Of a stretch of DNA of 64,000 nucleotides, positions 43,955 through 53,397 are shown in pieces. A program made the translations under genes and the position numbers. The notes beneath the pieces were generated by a model. The model ran no database searches and was not told where the DNA came from. It was given only the letters and a program-made list of their open reading frames with translations. The stretch comes from Psychromonas sp. psych-6C06. GTDB taxonomy: Bacteria; Pseudomonadota; Gammaproteobacteria; Enterobacterales; Psychromonadaceae. How positions within the stretch are numbered: the stretch's first letter is position 1; the number at the start of each line of letters is the position of its first letter. The stretch spans positions 62,001-126,000 of the forward strand of contig NZ_PIZM01000009.1 of NCBI RefSeq assembly GCF_002835465.1, in the 5' to 3' direction.

Positions 43955-46297
43955 ATGAATTTTAAAATTCTTTTATGCGCTATTTTTAGCACCCTATTAT
44001 TTGCTTGCTCTGACGCTTCCGAACAACTTAATGCAGATTACGGTTCAGCACAATCGCGTGATCGTCTGTTACCTGCAGAGCATCCCTTAGCAACGACGTT
44101 CCGTGATGAAGTCTTTCCAATTATTGAGCAACGCTGTGTGGTTTGCCATGGTTGTTATGATGCGCCGTGCCAATTAAAACTCTCTTCTCCCGAAGGGATT
44201 GACCGAGGTGCATCACCCGCCAAGGTTTATCATGGTACGCGTATTTTAGCGGCTGATCCCACGCGTTTATTTTTGGATGCTAAAACCACTGAAGAGTGGC
44301 GTAAAAAAGGCTTCTCGGCGGTATTAAATGAACGTGATCAAACGGCAGATGCAAATCTAGATGGTAGCCTTTTGTATCAGCTTCTTGAGCAAAAACAGAA
44401 TAATCCATTGCCTCAAGCAGGGCGCTTACCTGAACAGTTTGACTTTAAACTCAATCGAGAAACACAATGTGTAAATGAAAATACGCTCGCAGATTATCAA
44501 CAGGAGTATCCTCTATTTGGTATGCCCTATGGGTTGCCACCATTAACTGCCGATGAGTTTATTAGTATTAAGAATTGGGTTGCTCAAGGTGCACCAATGT
44601 CAAAACCCGAGCCATTATCTACAACACTTGCAGATTTATTGATACATTGGGAAACAAAATTTAATCAGACATCGGTCAAAGCGCAATTAATAAATCGTTA
44701 TTTATACGAGCATCTTTTTTTAGCTCATTTGTACTTTTCTGACGTTACCACTCCTGCATCACAGCCAACACGTTTTTTTAGACTTGTGCGCTCCACCACG
44801 CCACCAGGACAACCTATCGATGAAATTGCAACTCGTCGTCCCTATGAAGATCCCAAAGGTCCTTTCTTTTATCGCTTAAGGCTAGTGAGTAGTACTATCC
44901 TAGAAAAAACACACATGCCTTATGCGCTCAATGAAAAAAGAGAGAAACGCTGGAATGCGTTATTTTTTGAACAGTATTTCAATGTTGATACGTTGCCTGA
45001 TTACAGCAGTTCAAATCCATTTATTGTTTATGAAGCTATCCCTTCTCACCTGCGTTACCAATTTCTATTAGATGAAGCATTTTTCACTATTAGCGGTTTT
45101 ATTAAAGGTCCAGTATGTCGTGGTAGCATCGCATTAAATGTAATTAATGATAAGTTTTGGGTGTTTTTTGCCAAACCTGGGTTTACCAACTCAGCCGTCG
45201 CAGAGCAGTTCTTACGCCGGCAGGCACTTAACTTAAGCCTGCCCTCTGAAGCATCTAGCCAAAGCTTTTCAGTCACGGATTGGTTAGGTTATGCAAAACG
45301 AAACACAAAGTATGTACAAGCTAAAAGTCAGCTTGTGGACCGCTATATGGATTATCAAAAAGGTCTTAATCTTGATGAAGTATGGTCTGGTAATGAAAAT
45401 GCTGCACTTACCGTCTTTCGTCATTTCGATAGTGCAACGGTCTTAAAGGGATCGTTAGGTAAGCAACCTAAAACAGCATGGATTATTGATTATCCCGTAT
45501 TAGAACGTATCCATTATTTGCTAGTGGCAGGGTTTGATGTGTTTGGTAATATTGGCCATCAAGTGACCACACGCCTATATATGGACTTTTTGCGTATTGA
45601 AAGTGAGATGAATTTTGTCTCGCTATTACCGAATGAAGATCGTAAACCAGTGATGGCAAGTTGGTACTTAGACTCAACCCAAGAGCTTAGTAGCTACTTA
45701 AACGACCATAGCTTGTTATATGCACGGCCGACCGGTATTAAGTATCAAACAGCGTTTGCAAAAACGGAATTGATGTCTATTTTAAAACGACATGCTTACT
45801 CGTCTGAGCAACAAAATCGTAGTACGTTAAGATATAACATTCCACCGAAAGACTTGCCTCTAAAGCGCTTAAACTCATTGGAAAATAGTATCGTACAACA
45901 GTTGCCGGAGATCAGTTATCTACTCATAGAATCAGAAAAACAGGGCGATCGGGTATATAGTCTGTTACGTAATAATGCCCATAAAAATATCGCTAGCCTA
46001 CTAAACGAAGGAGAGCAACGCCTCCCTCACCTTGATACGGCCGAAATTTACCCTGGCATTATTGGTAGCTATCCTAGCTTGATTTTTAGAGTTGCAGAAA
46101 GGGATAAGCGCGATTTTATCAATCGCTTTTTACGTGCGACGAATAGTGATAAATTCGATCAATTGATTGCGCGTTATGTGGTTCGTAGAAGTAACCCTCA
46201 GTTTTGGTTTGTGAGTGATAAATTACATCAAATACACCGTCAAAATACCGGTGTTGATTACGGTTTATTGGATTATAACCGTTTACAAAACAGGTAA
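43955..46297 (+). CDS. cti: Fatty acid cis/trans isomerase (haem c lipoprotein)
   Basis: Converts cis to trans unsaturated fatty acids in membrane phospholipids, a fast response to solvents, heat or other membrane stress. The 780-aa protein has a lipoprotein signal (STLLFACSD, lipobox Cys18), then a single c-type haem site CVVCH at residues 61-65 in the periplasm and a long family-specific body (FKLNRETQCVNE, LLIHWETKFNQTS, MASWYLDSTQ). Monocistronic. AGAAGGGATTC precedes the ATG. In relatives the activity is mostly controlled by membrane fluidity, not transcription. Confidence 0.95.
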   Translation: MNFKILLCAIFSTLLFACSDASEQLNADYGSAQSRDRLLPAEHPLATTFRDEVFPIIEQRCVVCHGCYDAPCQLKLSSPEGIDRGASPAKVYHGTRILAADPTRLFLDAKTTEEWRKKGFSAVLNERDQTADANLDGSLLYQLLEQKQNNPLPQAGRLPEQFDFKLNRETQCVNENTLADYQQEYPLFGMPYGLPPLTADEFISIKNWVAQGAPMSKPEPLSTTLADLLIHWETKFNQTSVKAQLINRYLYEHLFLAHLYFSDVTTPASQPTRFFRLVRSTTPPGQPIDEIATRRPYEDPKGPFFYRLRLVSSTILEKTHMPYALNEKREKRWNALFFEQYFNVDTLPDYSSSNPFIVYEAIPSHLRYQFLLDEAFFTISGFIKGPVCRGSIALNVINDKFWVFFAKPGFTNSAVAEQFLRRQALNLSLPSEASSQSFSVTDWLGYAKRNTKYVQAKSQLVDRYMDYQKGLNLDEVWSGNENAALTVFRHFDSATVLKGSLGKQPKTAWIIDYPVLERIHYLLVAGFDVFGNIGHQVTTRLYMDFLRIESEMNFVSLLPNEDRKPVMASWYLDSTQELSSYLNDHSLLYARPTGIKYQTAFAKTELMSILKRHAYSSEQQNRSTLRYNIPPKDLPLKRLNSLENSIVQQLPEISYLLIESEKQGDRVYSLLRNNAHKNIASLLNEGEQRLPHLDTAEIYPGIIGSYPSLIFRVAERDKRDFINRFLRATNSDKFDQLIARYVVRRSNPQFWFVSDKLHQIHRQNTGVDYGLLDYNRLQNR

Positions 46298-46553
46298 TTC
46301 ATCGTTTGACTTTTTTTCATCGTGTCGCCTACTGATTGTGTTTAAAAGAAACGCGAATATTGTGGAGGGACATTATTTTTCATATCAACATGATGTGGAA
46401 AATTTAAGCAAAACTAAAACAATTTTGTCAGGAAAAAAGCATTAATAGTGTTGAATTTGCGTTACTTCAATAAAGCACCCTGCAAGCATTGATTTTATGC
46501 CCAATCAGGCTTAATTTAATGAAGGTTAATTAAAGAATAAAAAAGGAATGTGA

Positions 46554-47384
46554 ATGCTTGAACTTTCACAGCTGTTTAAAGATGTAAAACAACTGCCCGT
46601 ATTACCTATTCTATTACTAGAGCTGATGGAAAGTTTTGGTGATGAGGATGCTCGTGTTGAAGATATCGCTAAAAAAATTGGTATGGATCAGTCGATTAGC
46701 GCCAAAGTGATCCGCATGGCAAACTCAGTTGCTTACCGACGTGGTAAAGAAGTAGAGTCTATCTCACAAGCAGTTATTCGCCTTGGTTTCAATCAAGTGC
46801 GTAGTATTGTAGTTGCTGCTACCTTATCTAATGTGTTTCCAGATACCCCAAGTTTTGATAAGGATAAATTCTGGCAAGATACCTTTGCCACCGCCAGTAT
46901 CGCCAAAGCATTAGCGAAACACACCAATGTTAATGAAGAAACCGCCTTTACCTGTGCGATGATGCATAATATTGGTGAGTTACTATTGCAGATATTAAAA
47001 CCCGATGAATGCTCATTAGTGGCGATGGCGATAGAGACCGGAGAGCCTCGGTTATCAGCACAACGTGAAGTGTTCGGATTTGACTATAGCCAAGTAGGCG
47101 CTGAACTCGCTAAACATTGGGACTTCTCTACTATTTTCTGTGATGCGATTGAACAACAGTTAGATCCTCTTTCCTACGAAAATCCATCGCAAGCGGCTGT
47201 TTTAATTCGCTTATCTGTTTTTGCTAGTTTTGCATGGAATGCAAACCTTCCACCAGAAATGATCGTCAATCGTTTTCCTGCTGCCCTTATTGAACATGTG
47301 AATTTGCATAAAGAGGGGCTTGTTGAAGAATTTGAAGGCATGATAGAAGCTGGTAAAGAGTTAGGCAAATTGATGTCTGCTTAA
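46554..47384 (+). CDS. HDOD-domain protein
   Basis: A 276-aa stand-alone HDOD protein. LPVLPILLLELMESFGDE, then IGMDQSISAKVIRMANSVAY and SISQAVIRLGFNQVRSIV are the HDOD core; the HD position reads MMHNIGE, so the metal site is degenerate. Probably a signalling adaptor of the type seen with cyclic di-GMP and chemotaxis networks. AAAAAGGAA precedes the ATG. Monocistronic with its own terminator. Confidence 0.88.
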   Translation: MLELSQLFKDVKQLPVLPILLLELMESFGDEDARVEDIAKKIGMDQSISAKVIRMANSVAYRRGKEVESISQAVIRLGFNQVRSIVVAATLSNVFPDTPSFDKDKFWQDTFATASIAKALAKHTNVNEETAFTCAMMHNIGELLLQILKPDECSLVAMAIETGEPRLSAQREVFGFDYSQVGAELAKHWDFSTIFCDAIEQQLDPLSYENPSQAAVLIRLSVFASFAWNANLPPEMIVNRFPAALIEHVNLHKEGLVEEFEGMIEAGKELGKLMSA

Positions 47385-47407
47385 ATTTATCTTTAATCGA
47401 AATTAAT

Positions 47408-47440
47408 AAAATGGCGATTCACTTTTAAATCGTCATTTTT
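47408..47440 (+). terminator. Terminator of the second HDOD gene
   Basis: Stem AAATGGCGATT with AATCGTCATTT (one G-U pair, seven-base loop), followed by T's to 47440. It lies 24 bases after the stop codon. Confidence 0.75.
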
Positions 47441-47681
47441 CGCTTCTTGCTTTTAAAGGCAAAGTGCACTTGTGCATAAATAGAATGCCAATCATTTATC
47501 GCCATTATTACCAATTCCTCTTCTCGCACACATTTATAACCAATTGGTTAATAAGGAAAGTTTTTCTTTCGCTGACTAAGCACCTAATAAATAGATGTCG
47601 CTATTTTTTTCTATCATTCCACTCTATCAATGCGTTCAATGATATACTCTGCGCGTAAATAATAAAAATTGAGGAGATGTT

Positions 47682-48545
47682 ATGATTTACAGTATGACTG
47701 CATTTGCACGTAAGCAGATAAAAGGCGATTGGGGTACCGCTGTTTGGGAGATTCGCTCCGTTAATCAGCGTTATTTAGAGACCTATTTCCGTTTACCTGA
47801 ACAATTTCGTGGCTTAGAAGTAAAACTTAAAGACTCCTTTAAAAAGCGTCTACAACGCGGGAAAATTGAATGTGGACTTCGTTTTGAAGGAGCAGACAGT
47901 AGTAAAGAAGGTTTAGAGATGAACCAAGTACTGGCTAGTCAGCTCATTAAAAATGCACAGTGGGTTGCAGAACAAGCGGGTAACGCCTCGATCAACCCTG
48001 TTGATATTCTGAAATGGCCTGGCGTGATGCAAGCACCAGAGCAAGACGTTGATGCGATTACGATTGAATTATTAGCAGGGTTTGAAGAAACCTTAACCGA
48101 ATTTATTGAAGTGCGTAGTGCAGAAGGTGCGAATCTTTCAGCTTTGATAGAGCAACGTTTAACCGCGATTAGCCATCAAGTAAATTTAGTACGTGGATTT
48201 ATGCCCGAGGTTCAAGCATGGCAAAAAGCACGTATTTTAAAGAAATTTGAAGACGCAAAAGTCGATTTAGACAGCACACGCGTTGAGCAAGAGTTAGTGC
48301 TACTCGCACAAAAATCCGACGTCGCTGAAGAGTTAGATCGTTTGGAATCACACGTTGGTGAAGCACAAAATGTCTTGAAAAAAGGTGGTGCTGTAGGTCG
48401 CCGTTTAGATTTTATGATGCAAGAGTTTAACCGTGAAGCTAATACGTTAGGTTCCAAAGTGATTAACACTGATATCACTGCAGTAGCTGTGGAATGTAAA
48501 GTATTAATCGAACAGATGCGTGAGCAGGTGCAGAATATAGAGTAG
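47682..48545 (+). CDS. yicC: YicC/YloC family endoribonuclease
   Basis: A 287-aa protein of the YicC family, shown in E. coli to affect small-RNA turnover and act as an endoribonuclease. It opens MIYSMTAFARKQIKGDWGTA and has the conserved EIRSVNQRYLETYFRLPEQF; the C-terminal DUF1732 part reads GRRLDFMMQEFNREANTLGSK. The rph and gmk genes that often flank it are not here. GAGGAGAT precedes the ATG. A perfect palindromic terminator follows. Confidence 0.95.
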   Translation: MIYSMTAFARKQIKGDWGTAVWEIRSVNQRYLETYFRLPEQFRGLEVKLKDSFKKRLQRGKIECGLRFEGADSSKEGLEMNQVLASQLIKNAQWVAEQAGNASINPVDILKWPGVMQAPEQDVDAITIELLAGFEETLTEFIEVRSAEGANLSALIEQRLTAISHQVNLVRGFMPEVQAWQKARILKKFEDAKVDLDSTRVEQELVLLAQKSDVAEELDRLESHVGEAQNVLKKGGAVGRRLDFMMQEFNREANTLGSKVINTDITAVAVECKVLIEQMREQVQNIE

Positions 48546-48563
48546 CGCCATTAATGTGTTTCT

Positions 48564-48601
48564 ACTAAAAGGCCCGATTAAATTTAATCGGGCCTTTTAG
48601 T
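48564..48601. terminator. Perfect palindromic bidirectional terminator
   Basis: A 38-base perfect palindrome whose arms are ACTAAAAGGCCCGATTAAA and its complement, with T-rich flanks on both sides. It lies between the yicC stop and the convergent SPFH gene. Confidence 0.9.
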
Positions 48602-48638
48602 TTCTGCTAAATAGCTTTAGCGTGTTACTAGGTAACTA

Positions 48639-50021
48639 TTACTTGCTCATTTCACGGTTGTAATTTAAGCGTTTAGCTGCATCTAGCGTTAGCATCTGCA
48701 TAAAGGCTTTGACCTCTGCGTCACTGCCCACTGGAGTGGATGAGCTACCACCGCCACCAAATACTGTGGTTGGCACTTTACGAACAGCAAAGGCTTCTGC
48801 CCATATTTTCTGAATTTGGATTTCAGCGTCTAGTTTTTGCGCTAGGGCATTATCCGCCTGTAAAATAACTTTTTTCTTGTAGGCTTCAGCATCCGATAAA
48901 GTACGAATCGTTTCTGATTCAATTTTTGCTTTTTCTAAGTTAATCGCCGCTGTATCTTTAGAAATAGCAGCTTCTGCTTTCAACTTTTCAGCTTTAGTAA
49001 TCGCAAGTTGTTTATCCGTTTCTGCTTCAGTTGTTTTCTGGATTTGGTCAACTTTTGCTTTAGCTTGACGCTGTGCAACTTCTCGCTCACCACGTGCGAT
49101 TGCTAATAAACGTTGTTCTTCCTCTTGGACGCGCTGCTCTCGAGCAATAGCGCGATCTGCAGAAGCTTGTTGTTTGAGTTGCATACGTTTAATAAACTTT
49201 GTATTAGGCTTCATATCGGTAATTAAGGCCGATACCACCGTGATACCAAATTCTAAGAACCGTTGGTTTTTGATTCTTGGTAGCCCATCTTTATCTAATA
49301 CTTTTCGTACAACAAAAATTGTTTTTTCATTTTCGCCATATTCTTCTTGTTCTTGGCCTAAAGAAGCATTTGCAGAAGCTTTTGATCTTTTATTCGATTT
49401 AACACTTATTTCTTCACGTTTTACTAAAAAAATACCCTGGTTCATTTGTTTCTCAAATTCAGAGTTGAACTCTGTACGTCCTCCAGCGTAGTACTCTTCT
49501 GCGCTCATTAATGATGCATTAGCTTGTAAAGTTTCTTTAAATGAAGGCATTAAAGCGGTTCGTAACAGGTTTTCCGGGGAACGATATTCATGCGCTAACT
49601 TTAAAAATGATTCTTTGTCTGTTGGAATAGAAAAGCGCACGGTAGCTTCCGCATGTGCATCAACTTGATCCAGAAACATAATGCTCATAGGAGGTAAGGT
49701 TGCGGCCGCTTCGTTGGCATCTTTTTCTGCATTAATGCTATTGACTGTTGCGCCATTGATAGACTGAACTGTCATTGCTCGCTTCCAAGCATTGTAGCGC
49801 CCAAATGGATAAAACTTGTAGCCGACTTCTGAGACTACTTCTTCGCTACCTGTGACGGTACGAACATGGTAAATATAACCGGGTTCAGCATAGAAAAATG
49901 ATTTAGATAAGACAAACCCTAATATAAGAAGGGGAATGGCAATAATCGCTGATTTTATTGCAATTCGTTTTGAGTTGTCGCTAGTAATAGCACTGCGGAT
50001 TTCTGTTGAAGGAGTGGTCAT
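48639..50021 (-). CDS. SPFH/Band 7 membrane protein
   Basis: A 460-aa prohibitin/flotillin-like protein. A membrane helix near 24-42 (AIIAIPLLILGFVLSKSFF) is followed by an SPFH domain to about residue 280 and a very charged coiled coil (RAIAREQRVQEEEQRLLAIARG, and the AKVDQIQKTTEAETDKQLA region), then a glycine-serine tail. Such proteins build ring or raft-like scaffolds in the membrane and stabilise proteases or transport systems. No NfeD partner lies nearby. Upstream lies the 599-base gap with the MITE. Confidence 0.88.
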   Translation of the reverse strand: MTTPSTEIRSAITSDNSKRIAIKSAIIAIPLLILGFVLSKSFFYAEPGYIYHVRTVTGSEEVVSEVGYKFYPFGRYNAWKRAMTVQSINGATVNSINAEKDANEAAATLPPMSIMFLDQVDAHAEATVRFSIPTDKESFLKLAHEYRSPENLLRTALMPSFKETLQANASLMSAEEYYAGGRTEFNSEFEKQMNQGIFLVKREEISVKSNKRSKASANASLGQEQEEYGENEKTIFVVRKVLDKDGLPRIKNQRFLEFGITVVSALITDMKPNTKFIKRMQLKQQASADRAIAREQRVQEEEQRLLAIARGEREVAQRQAKAKVDQIQKTTEAETDKQLAITKAEKLKAEAAISKDTAAINLEKAKIESETIRTLSDAEAYKKKVILQADNALAQKLDAEIQIQKIWAEAFAVRKVPTTVFGGGGSSSTPVGSDAEVKAFMQMLTLDAAKRLNYNREMSK

Positions 50022-50620
50022 TGTCGTTTTCCATTGTTGTAAAAAATATGATAAATAATTAACAAAGGAAATGTGGCGTTATGGTGTGAGTGACAAGTCT
50101 CCGACACTTAGGTAATGCGCTATATCAGATCCTTTGACATTACGGATAAGTATAATGACATTGGTTTTATTAAACAATGATATTTGCGTGCCATCGGTTT
50201 TGTTGGAGGGGAATTTTCTCACTCATATTGCAGGTATGGCCTAGGGTCTGTTGATCTTTCAAGTTTATTTTTGCAACAATTTGTTGGCTATTTATACAAG
50301 GCTGAGCCTATGCCGTGTGGTTATTCCACATCAATAGGCGAAAACGCAGTAAAAATGGTCAACAAATGTTGCCCTTCGGGTTCAACACAACACGCTTTGC
50401 CCTGTGTTAGACGAAATTCGCTTAGAATGACTAAGCCACATCCCGTCTGCCTTGCTCAAAACGCGTTGTGTTGAACAAAATTTAAACGGCAAAGATCAAC
50501 AGACCCTAGGGTAATTTTACAATCCGCATAAGCATCTGCTCGATCTTGTTGATTAACTATCATTTTCTTCAACAAGCCTTGATAATCAATATTATGCGGT
50601 ATTGTTTACTCTCAGATAGG
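50022..50620. other. Gap holding the intact MITE
   Basis: About 600 bases between the SPFH gene and the LysR gene. The MITE fills 50241-50509. The rest has promoter-like AT-rich stretches for the SPFH gene and no gene. A 96-residue frame inside the MITE is not a real gene. Confidence 0.6.
50245..50505. mobile_element. Intact 261-bp MITE with CTAG target duplication
   Basis: Perfect 15-bp terminal inverted repeats GGTCTGTTGATCTTT (50245-50259) and its complement (50491-50505), flanked on both sides by CTAG (50241-50244, 50506-50509). CTAG fits the YTAR target duplication of IS5-type transposases. The inner part has a second inverted repeat TTCAACACAAC and no transposase gene, so it depends on an IS elsewhere. 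Two degraded copies occur in this window, at 17915 and 36684. Confidence 0.9.
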
Positions 50621-51541
50621 TCAATGCGACGCTACCCTTTGGGGAAATTGCTCATGTAAAAAGTCTAAAAAGAGTCGAATTCGTTTAGGTTGATATTTCT
50701 TACTGATATATACGACATTTAAATTAGTGCTCGATGTTGAGGCATTAAAATTTTTCATGTAATCATCGAGGAGGGTGACTAAACGGTTGTTATTGATATC
50801 TGCTTGCACATCTAATATCGATTTTAATGCAATTCCAGCTCCTTCCAATGCCCAGTGTCTAATAACTTCACCATCATCAGAAAAACGTTTTGGAGTGATT
50901 GATATTGTGGCCTTTTTATCTTTTCCTTGAAAATACCAAGTTTTCAACTCTTCATGGTGGCGTAGCATTGCTAAACAATTATGATGCATTAAATCTTCTG
51001 GCGTTAATGGTGTACCATTTTCAACTAGATAAGCAGGAGAAGCGCATAAAACTCGTTGGCTATGGGATAAGCGACGTGAAATCAAACTACTATCAGTTAG
51101 TTCCCCATATCGAATGACTATATCCATGCCTGATTCGGCAATGTTGCTAGTGCGGTCATTTAAGTATAAGTAGGGAACAACATTGGGATAGTCTTTGCAG
51201 AAATCCGATAAAATAGGAAGAATATATTGTTTGCCGATATCATTAGGGGCAGAAATTTTGAGTGATCCTTTGACCTCTTTAATGCCACTACGAAGTAGGT
51301 TTTCGGTTTCATTAACATTATCTAAAATTTCTAAGCAAGCTTTGTGATAAAGCTCGCCTGCATCGGTTAAAGAGACATGTCTTGTACTCCGATTAAGTAA
51401 TTTTACACCATACCTCGCTTCTAGCGACTGAAGCCTTGCGGTAACCGTAGCAGGTGATAGTCCAAGTTCACGGCCAGCAATCGCTAGCCCCCGATATTTT
51501 ACAATAGCGATAAACATCGCCATATCTGAAAATTTATCCAT
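50621..51541 (-). CDS. LysR-family regulator (Old Yellow Enzyme-linked)
   Basis: A 306-aa regulator. The HTH at residues 1-60 reads FIAIVKYRGLAIAGRELGLS, then LLNRSTRHVSLTDAG; the effector domain has LKISAPNDIGKQYILPILSD and IAESGMDIVIRYGELTDSSL, as in the CrgA/AaeR-like branch. I took the ATG at 51541; a GTG two codons earlier is possible. It diverges from the Old Yellow Enzyme gene by 112 bases and probably controls it in response to electrophiles. Confidence 0.9.
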   Translation of the reverse strand: MDKFSDMAMFIAIVKYRGLAIAGRELGLSPATVTARLQSLEARYGVKLLNRSTRHVSLTDAGELYHKACLEILDNVNETENLLRSGIKEVKGSLKISAPNDIGKQYILPILSDFCKDYPNVVPYLYLNDRTSNIAESGMDIVIRYGELTDSSLISRRLSHSQRVLCASPAYLVENGTPLTPEDLMHHNCLAMLRHHEELKTWYFQGKDKKATISITPKRFSDDGEVIRHWALEGAGIALKSILDVQADINNNRLVTLLDDYMKNFNASTSSTNLNVVYISKKYQPKRIRLFLDFLHEQFPQRVASH

Positions 51542-51653
51542 ACACACCTATTGTTCAGCTCAGCCAAATAATGATTTTATATTTTAGTCAATTATCAAAA
51601 GTAAATCGAATGCATATAATTATCTCCATCATAAAGGTGGGGAGGTAAAAAAG

Positions 51654-52754
51654 ATGAGTAGATTATTTGAACCAAGTACATTAAAAGAGATGTCCTTGCA
51701 AAATCGCATTGTGATGGCGCCAATGACTCGAGCGCGGTCAAGCCAACCGGGAAATATTCCCAATAAAATGATGGCAACCTATTATAAGCAACGTGCAACA
51801 GCGGGGTTGATTATCTCAGAAGCAACACAAATCTCAGATGATTCACAAGGCTATTCTTTCACTCCTGGTGTGTATACCGATGAACAGGTAGCTGGTTGGA
51901 AACAGGTAACCAGCGCAGTACAAGAGCAAGGCTCAATTATGTTTTGCCAGCTCTGGCATGTGGGAAGAGTATCTCATCCTATTTTCCAGAAAGGTGAACT
52001 GCCAATTGCGCCTTCTGCTTTAGCTCCAGTTGAGACGAAGGTATGGATTGCTGATGCACAAGGTCATGGCAATATGGTTGAGTGTGTTCAGCCACGTGCG
52101 ATGACACAACAAGATATTGACCGTGTAGTGGCAGATTTTGCGAATGCCGCGAAGCGTGCAGTCGAATCGGGCTTTAATGGTGTAGAAATACATGGTGGTA
52201 ACGGTTATTTAATCGATCAATTTTTGCGCACTAATGCTAATCAGCGTATGGATAATTACGGTGGCTCTCGCACCAATCGTATTCGTTTTTTACTGCAGGT
52301 CGTCGATGCGGTTATTGAGGCGATAGGTGCAGATAAAGTTGGTGTACGCCTCGCGCCTTTCATTACGTTTAAGGATATGGATTGCCCCGATATTGTGCCT
52401 ACTATTCTTGAAGCTGCACAGGAATTACAGGTACGTGATATCGCTTACCTACATTTATCAGAAGCTGATTGGGAAGATGCGCCTATTATTCCTGAGAGTT
52501 TTCGCATTCAACTACGAGATCTGTTTAGTAATACCATCATTGTGGCTGGCAGTTATACACAAGAACGCGCACAGGCGATGTTAAGTAAAGGTTATGCCGA
52601 CTTAATCGCCTTTGGGCGACCATTTATTGCTAATCCTGATTTGGTGTCTAGGTTGGCGAATCAAAATGTGCTTGCCGACCTAGATGGGGCTACTTTATTT
52701 GGTGGTCACGAGAAAGGATATATTGATTACCCTGCAATAACTTCAGTGGCTTAG
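51654..52754 (+). CDS. Old Yellow Enzyme family alkene reductase
   Basis: A 366-aa FMN enzyme that uses NADPH to reduce activated double bonds or nitro groups (NemA/YqjM group). The FMN barrel begins LQNRIVMAPMTRARSSQPGN, and active-site features FCQLWHVGRVSHP, GVEIHGGNGYLIDQFL, NYGGSRTNRIRFLLQVVDAV and FGRPFIANPD are present. Short AGTGGC/GCCACT hairpin overlaps the stop. Divergent LysR regulator upstream. Substrate in the cell unknown; electrophile or xenobiotic clearance is likely. Confidence 0.95.
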   Translation: MSRLFEPSTLKEMSLQNRIVMAPMTRARSSQPGNIPNKMMATYYKQRATAGLIISEATQISDDSQGYSFTPGVYTDEQVAGWKQVTSAVQEQGSIMFCQLWHVGRVSHPIFQKGELPIAPSALAPVETKVWIADAQGHGNMVECVQPRAMTQQDIDRVVADFANAAKRAVESGFNGVEIHGGNGYLIDQFLRTNANQRMDNYGGSRTNRIRFLLQVVDAVIEAIGADKVGVRLAPFITFKDMDCPDIVPTILEAAQELQVRDIAYLHLSEADWEDAPIIPESFRIQLRDLFSNTIIVAGSYTQERAQAMLSKGYADLIAFGRPFIANPDLVSRLANQNVLADLDGATLFGGHEKGYIDYPAITSVA

Positions 52755-52835
52755 ATAGCCACTTATCGGATGAAAGAAAGAACGGATTCCTAGATTGTTA
52801 ATTGTGTAAATATTAAATAATTTTGGAGAAAGAAC

Positions 52836-53339
52836 ATGAATCATAAAATCAAAATTTTACTTCCAGTAATCGCAATTTTTTTAGCGGCACCTGTATTTGC
52901 TGACGACTCTAATGCCGCTTTAGGTGCATCCTATCAGTTTGCAAATGTCAAGGTTGGCGGGCACCATGTGAACGTTGATGGTCTTGAATTTCAAGGTGCT
53001 GGTCACTACAAATGGGGATCAATTGTTAGTACGGCTTCTACATTAACTGGAGAGGGTGCTGATTATGATAACTATAGTTTGGCTTATGGAAAAAACTTTC
53101 CGATCATGCAATCAGACTTCTTTATTACACCAGATATTGGAGTTAAATACATGAAATATGACGATGGGAAAATAAAAGAGTCGGGTTTTGGACCCATGGC
53201 AGGAGCGACTTTAGGGTATAACATTAATAAAAACTTCCAAGTGGTTACACACTATAACTACGCGATGGGATTCAAAGGAGGCGAACGTCGCATTAATGAG
53301 AACAGCGTTAGTCTTGGTGTTAATTACCGCTTTAATTAA
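52836..53339 (+). CDS. Small outer-membrane beta-barrel-type protein
   Basis: A 167-aa protein with a signal peptide (ILLPVIAIFLAAPVFA) cleaved before DDSN. The body alternates polar and aromatic/hydrophobic residues (NYSLAYGKNFPI, DIGVKYMKYDD, GATLGYNINKNFQVVTHYNY) and ends in SLGVNYRFN, with a terminal Phe-Asn typical of outer-membrane barrels. It is about the size of eight-strand OmpX/W-like barrels. Function unknown. TTGGAGAAAG precedes the ATG. Confidence 0.82.
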   Translation: MNHKIKILLPVIAIFLAAPVFADDSNAALGASYQFANVKVGGHHVNVDGLEFQGAGHYKWGSIVSTASTLTGEGADYDNYSLAYGKNFPIMQSDFFITPDIGVKYMKYDDGKIKESGFGPMAGATLGYNINKNFQVVTHYNYAMGFKGGERRINENSVSLGVNYRFN

Positions 53340-53349
53340 TGTTGAATGA

Positions 53350-53388
53350 ACAGCACTACTTGATTCTACATCGTTAGGTAGTGCTGTA
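53350..53388. terminator. Hairpin between convergent genes
   Basis: Ten-base stem ACAGCACTAC (53350-53359) with GTAGTGCTGT (53379-53388), between the barrel gene and the YdjM-type gene. No strong T tract. Confidence 0.55.
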
Positions 53389-53397
53389 TTAGATAGG

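Noticed and set aside
46215-46445. 76-residue + strand frame overlapping the end of cti
   Set aside because: It starts inside cti without a ribosome-binding site and has no recognisable domain.
50184-50474. 96-residue + strand frame
   Set aside because: It lies inside the MITE, has no ribosome-binding site and reads like chance translation of inverted repeats.
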